Positions 61,038 through 64,000 of a DNA stretch of 64,000 nucleotides are shown piece after piece. The notes beneath the pieces are model-generated. The model searched no databases and was not told where the DNA came from. It worked only from the letters and a program-made list of their open reading frames with translations. Each line of letters starts with the position of its first letter. The stretch's first letter is position 1. The DNA is from Eubacteriales bacterium (GTDB lineage Bacteria > Bacillota > Clostridia > Oscillospirales > CAG-382), in NCBI GenBank assembly GCA_028702135.1, contig JAQVPJ010000001.1, positions 1-64,000 of the forward strand, given 5' to 3'. The position numbers and the translations under genes were made by a program.

Positions 61038-62201
61038 CTACCTTACTAATGATAAATCCCTGGTGCTAACAAAATTATCGGTATTATATACGATCAAAAC
61101 ATAATCACATTCCTTTTCTTCTGCCATTTCACTTATGTTCGTTGTACCCTCTGTGTTGACGATTTCGAGATCAAAGTGCAGGGCTAAAAACGGGGCAAGG
61201 CTTAATCCGAATGAATCCTTCACAAGCAGCAGCCTGGGTCGATTTCCGGCATTCTCCCCGCTTGTTTTCGTTATAGTCGTAAGGCTGCTGTTTCCACCTA
61301 TGAAAGCTGAGTATTTATCCTTTTTTTTCAAAAACGAGCGGTCGTAAAACCCACCGAAGGATTTGGCGTAGTTTTTGGTAGTATAATCGTTTTCGTCACC
61401 ATATTTGTAGTGCCAGAATTGCATACTGTCCGGCGAAACGAATTTAAACCCGCCCTTAGACCATGTCGTTCCGTAAAAGCTGTCGCTCGCAAGCTCAATA
61501 TCAAAATCCTCGGGAGGAATTGTACTGTCCTCAAGCCCGAACTCCCTCATCACCTCACGATAGACATAATATGCTCCGAGACTGGTATAGTGATGATCGG
61601 TCTTGTAATAAACATACTCGCCGTTGTCGAGCTTTTCCTTTAGCAGGGGTTGAATATCTATATAATCTACATCCTTGAAGCCCTCTTTTATAAAGCTCAG
61701 GAGTTGTTCTGCGCTATTTTCGGGATAATCGAATTTAGATGATGCGACCTCAATAGTACGAGGCGGGATAATAATCGCAAAATCTTTTCCTTTATCCTCA
61801 AGCGTTTCCTGAAGCTTTTTTACCGCCGGAAAATGAGCCGAAACAAGGTCCTTATTATAATAATCAATTCCTCCGTATGCGGTAAAACCTCTTACTGCAA
61901 GGAAACCGTCTTGACCCAAAAGTACATTGTTGTTCTCACCCTTTTGCAGGGTAAGCTCGCTTATTCCCTTAACACCGACGAAAAAATCCCTTAGCGGAAA
62001 CTGGTCTGCAAAATATTTATTTATTTCCTCGGAGTATTTGCCGCTAATCAAGGAATCCCATTTAAGTTCGGGAATAGTCTGGAGCCTGCGGTTTTCCTGC
62101 TCCGAAAAGGTCTCGTCCTCTTTGAGTAGAAACATAAACGAAAGACAGAATATAATTCCGACAAAAACGACTGTAGTGATGATATTTGCTTTTCTGTTCA
62201 T
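61038..62201 (-). CDS. DHHW/AlgX-like SGNH-fold protein
   Basis: A 387-aa protein with an N-terminal membrane anchor (residues about 6-27) and an external domain. The DHHW-family motif is YKTDHHYTSLGAYYVYREVM, with Tyr in place of Trp; the GGNSSLT and LLVKDSFGLSLAPF segments are other SGNH-type blocks. In alginate-type systems such proteins take acetyl groups from an MBOAT protein and pass them to a polymer. It lies 13 bases after the MBOAT gene, which supports that role. Confidence 0.88.
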   Translation of the reverse strand: MNRKANIITTVVFVGIIFCLSFMFLLKEDETFSEQENRRLQTIPELKWDSLISGKYSEEINKYFADQFPLRDFFVGVKGISELTLQKGENNNVLLGQDGFLAVRGFTAYGGIDYYNKDLVSAHFPAVKKLQETLEDKGKDFAIIIPPRTIEVASSKFDYPENSAEQLLSFIKEGFKDVDYIDIQPLLKEKLDNGEYVYYKTDHHYTSLGAYYVYREVMREFGLEDSTIPPEDFDIELASDSFYGTTWSKGGFKFVSPDSMQFWHYKYGDENDYTTKNYAKSFGGFYDRSFLKKKDKYSAFIGGNSSLTTITKTSGENAGNRPRLLLVKDSFGLSLAPFLALHFDLEIVNTEGTTNISEMAEEKECDYVLIVYNTDNFVSTRDLSLVR

Positions 62202-62214
62202 CTCTGCTCCTCCT

Positions 62215-63624
62215 TTAAAAAATATAGTACAGAAACGGACTGAAGGTCGAATCCACCAAGTATGCTGTGCATAAGAGCAGGGATCCGCAAGACAACACCG
62301 GGTTCAGATATGCGGCGAAATGATATTTTCCCATTATATAATCGTATAGCTTTTTTAACAGAGGAGTTGAACCGACGATGCAGATTGCAAACATTGGAAT
62401 CAGCCTTACTGAATCATAGATGACCATATCGGTAGCCAGCGAAGCACCCGAACCGAACATCATTTTTAGATAGAGCCATATCTCGGGCAGACTCTCTGAT
62501 GAGAAGATAAGCCATCCGAACATAATGAGCAGTATGGTGTATATATGTCCGAAAACGCGGGGTATCCTGTCAAGCAGCTTAAGCAGGAATGTTTTTTCAA
62601 TCATCAGGATAATGCCGAAATATGCACCCCAGATAATAAAACTCCATGCCGCTCCGTGCCATAAGCCGGTGAGCAGCCATACTATGGCTATGTTGCGGTA
62701 TTGTTTTAAAATCCCCTTACGGTTCCCGCCGAGAGGTATGTAAACATACTCCTTGAACCATGTGGAAAGCGATATATGCCAGCGCCGCCAGAATTCGGTT
62801 ATACTGCGGGATATATATGGGTAATCAAAGTTCTCGAGGAATTCAAAGTCAAACAACCTACCCAAACCTATTGCCATATCCGAATATCCCGAAAAATCAA
62901 AATATATTTGAAACGTAAACGCCAGCACGACGATCCATGCCCCAAGCACACTTGGTTCGTACTCGTTCGCGGCACGGAAAGTTTTTACGACCGCCGCAGC
63001 GGAATCCGCTAAAATAACCTTTTTCGCAAGGCCGGCGCAGAAACGTATAACACCCGAAGCAAATTTATCGAAACTCTCTTTTCTGTCTGTAAGCATATCG
63101 GCAATATCCCTGTATCTTACTATGGGACCAGCGATAAGCTGCGGGAACAGAACAACATACGCACCAAAAGAGATAAGATTTTTCTGAACTCCGGTATCTT
63201 TCCTGTAAAGGTCAATCGAATAAGACATTATCTGAAAGGTATAGAACGAAATGCCAACCGGTAGTCTGAGCCCCTCGATGGGAGAGAGACCTGAAAGAAA
63301 CGGTATGGCGGCAAGATTCTCCAAAAAGAAGTTTGCGTATTTAAAAAACAACAAGGATGATAAATTAAGTATTAGCGATACAGCGAGATATTTTTTAGCT
63401 TTTTTTTGGTCAGTATCCCTGTATTTTGCTATGAAAAAGCCGAACACATATGCTGTTAATATCGAAAACAGCATCAGCAGTATATAGCTCGGTTCACCCC
63501 ATCCATAAAAAACAAGACTGACCGCGAACAGAACCAGATTCCTGAATTTAAAGGGAACTATAAAATAAATCGCTATCGTTATTACTAAAAATGCAAATAA
63601 AAATATAAGAGTTGAAAAAACCAT
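62215..63624 (-). CDS. MBOAT family O-acyltransferase (AlgI-like)
   Basis: A 469-aa polytopic membrane protein with about 10-12 segments. The MBOAT signature is present: FWRRWHISLSTWFKEYVYIPLGGNRKG and the active-site His in LTGLWHGAAWSFIIWG. Members move an acyl (often acetyl) group from an intracellular donor across the membrane. With the DHHW gene 13 bases downstream it forms an AlgI/AlgX-like pair for O-acetylation of an unidentified envelope polysaccharide. No dlt genes are adjacent, so DltB is less likely. Confidence 0.92.
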   Translation of the reverse strand: MVFSTLIFLFAFLVITIAIYFIVPFKFRNLVLFAVSLVFYGWGEPSYILLMLFSILTAYVFGFFIAKYRDTDQKKAKKYLAVSLILNLSSLLFFKYANFFLENLAAIPFLSGLSPIEGLRLPVGISFYTFQIMSYSIDLYRKDTGVQKNLISFGAYVVLFPQLIAGPIVRYRDIADMLTDRKESFDKFASGVIRFCAGLAKKVILADSAAAVVKTFRAANEYEPSVLGAWIVVLAFTFQIYFDFSGYSDMAIGLGRLFDFEFLENFDYPYISRSITEFWRRWHISLSTWFKEYVYIPLGGNRKGILKQYRNIAIVWLLTGLWHGAAWSFIIWGAYFGIILMIEKTFLLKLLDRIPRVFGHIYTILLIMFGWLIFSSESLPEIWLYLKMMFGSGASLATDMVIYDSVRLIPMFAICIVGSTPLLKKLYDYIMGKYHFAAYLNPVLSCGSLLLCTAYLVDSTFSPFLYYIF

Positions 63625-63648
63625 ATCGTTTTACGCAATCTTCCCGCG

Positions 63649-64000
63649 CTATTCCTCCAAATTTTTAAGTTCCTCGTAATCCTCGTCCTTAACTCTTATA
63701 AAGCCGACAACCTTAAGTTCGTTCTTTGTAAACGACTTTATAAGACCCTGCTCACCGTTCATTTTTACTTTGATATTGCCTGTCAGGAAATTACTCTCGA
63801 CAACAACGCCTCTGCCGGCAGGCGTCTCAACGATACTGTCAACCCTCGGATAGTCCGCATATTCTTTTTCGTAAACCTCATGCTCATATCTGAGACAGCA
63901 CATCAGTCTGCCGCAAGTACCGGAGATTTTTGTGGAGGATAAAGACAGGTTCTGCTCCTTTGCCATTTTTATCGAAACCTGTACAAAATCCGAAAGGAAA
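63649..64000 (-). CDS. ricT: PSP1-domain regulator RicT (YaaT), 3' part
   Basis: The frame runs past the right edge; about 117 residues are visible. VSIKMAKEQNLSLSSTKISG and CGRLMCCLRYEHEVYEKEY are characteristic of RicT, including Cys residues that bind Fe-S in the RicA-RicF-RicT complex, known in Bacillus to affect RNase Y processing and sporulation. The C-terminal tail after the PSP1 domain is short. The ATG at 63966 in the track is internal; the start is outside the window. Confidence 0.9.
   Translation of the reverse strand, partial: FLSDFVQVSIKMAKEQNLSLSSTKISGTCGRLMCCLRYEHEVYEKEYADYPRVDSIVETPAGRGVVVESNFLTGNIKVKMNGEQGLIKSFTKNELKVVGFIRVKDEDYEELKNLEE

Overview
The window looks like a chromosomal segment of an endospore-forming, moderately low-GC member of the Clostridia, most likely an Oscillospiraceae/Ruminococcaceae-type gut anaerobe. 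The evidence is a complete spoIIAA-spoIIAB-sigF operon, the 3' part of ricT, Firmicutes-type blocks (trmL-mnmE-mnmG-rsmG, ecfA1-ecfA2-ecfT-truA, ruvC-ruvA-ruvB, der-plsY-rarA), Gram-positive style promoters and Shine-Dalgarno sites, and many small cotranscribed membrane proteins. I did no database search; the taxonomic call is inference.

Layout. 1-1670 is the end of an A+T-rich integrated mobile element: the tail of an unrecognised gene, a tyrosine integrase, an 11-bp tandem repeat and a bidirectional terminator that abuts the 3' end of tRNA-Gln(UUG), the probable attachment site. 1671-6988 (minus) is a tRNA and rRNA modification cluster with a NUDIX gene. 7160-13769 (plus) holds secA, two unknown membrane proteins and asnB. 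13951-15479 is the spoIIA operon. 15530-21419 (minus) holds DUF2500, rarA, plsY, der, a PDZ/radical-SAM DUF512 protein, rpmF and DUF177. 21666-26365 (plus) carries a small membrane protein, a GH10-like hydrolase, trmK, a GT2-GtrA glycosyltransferase, a phosphodiester-glycosidase-like protein and a small membrane protein. 26421-39400 (minus) holds a DHHW/AlgX-like lipoprotein, a second EF-G-like GTPase, a large degenerate P-type-ATPase-like membrane protein, rlmB, a ROK-like kinase, nagA, ktrA/ktrB, a HAD phosphatase and acpP. 39612-57440 (plus) is a long run: ruvCAB, an RlmI/K-like methyltransferase, ECF transporter core, truA, DUF5711, CvpA, pgsA, a Clp ATPase, a P-type ATPase homologue without catalytic residues, DUF1858, mscL, a BadF-type kinase and thrS. 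57441-57871 is noncoding and contains a striking hairpin array. 57872-64000 (minus) is a cell-surface region: an anchored surface protein, a 43-residue peptide gene absent from the ORF track, a secreted multi-domain protein, a DHHW + MBOAT acyl-transfer pair and partial ricT.

How the genes work together. Most of the window is housekeeping: tRNA wobble modification (MnmE/MnmG, TrmL, TrmK, TruA, tRNA-Gln), rRNA methylation (RsmG, RlmB), Holliday junction processing, envelope phospholipid synthesis (PlsY, PgsA, AcpP), amino-sugar salvage (NagA with ROK and BadF-type kinases), potassium and osmotic homeostasis (KtrAB, MscL), and sporulation control.

Most unusual items: (1) seven short hairpins, each with a different stem sequence, separated by GTGATG on the left half and its reverse complement CATCAC on the right half, downstream of thrS; (2) two separate P-type-ATPase-like proteins that have lost the phosphorylated aspartate and other catalytic motifs; (3) a 43-aa acidic peptide ending PPDGWWK coupled to a secreted carbohydrate-binding-like protein; (4) short leader ORFs linked by ATGA overlaps ahead of pgsA and ahead of a small membrane protein; (5) a GT2-GtrA gene whose natural start position reads ACG.
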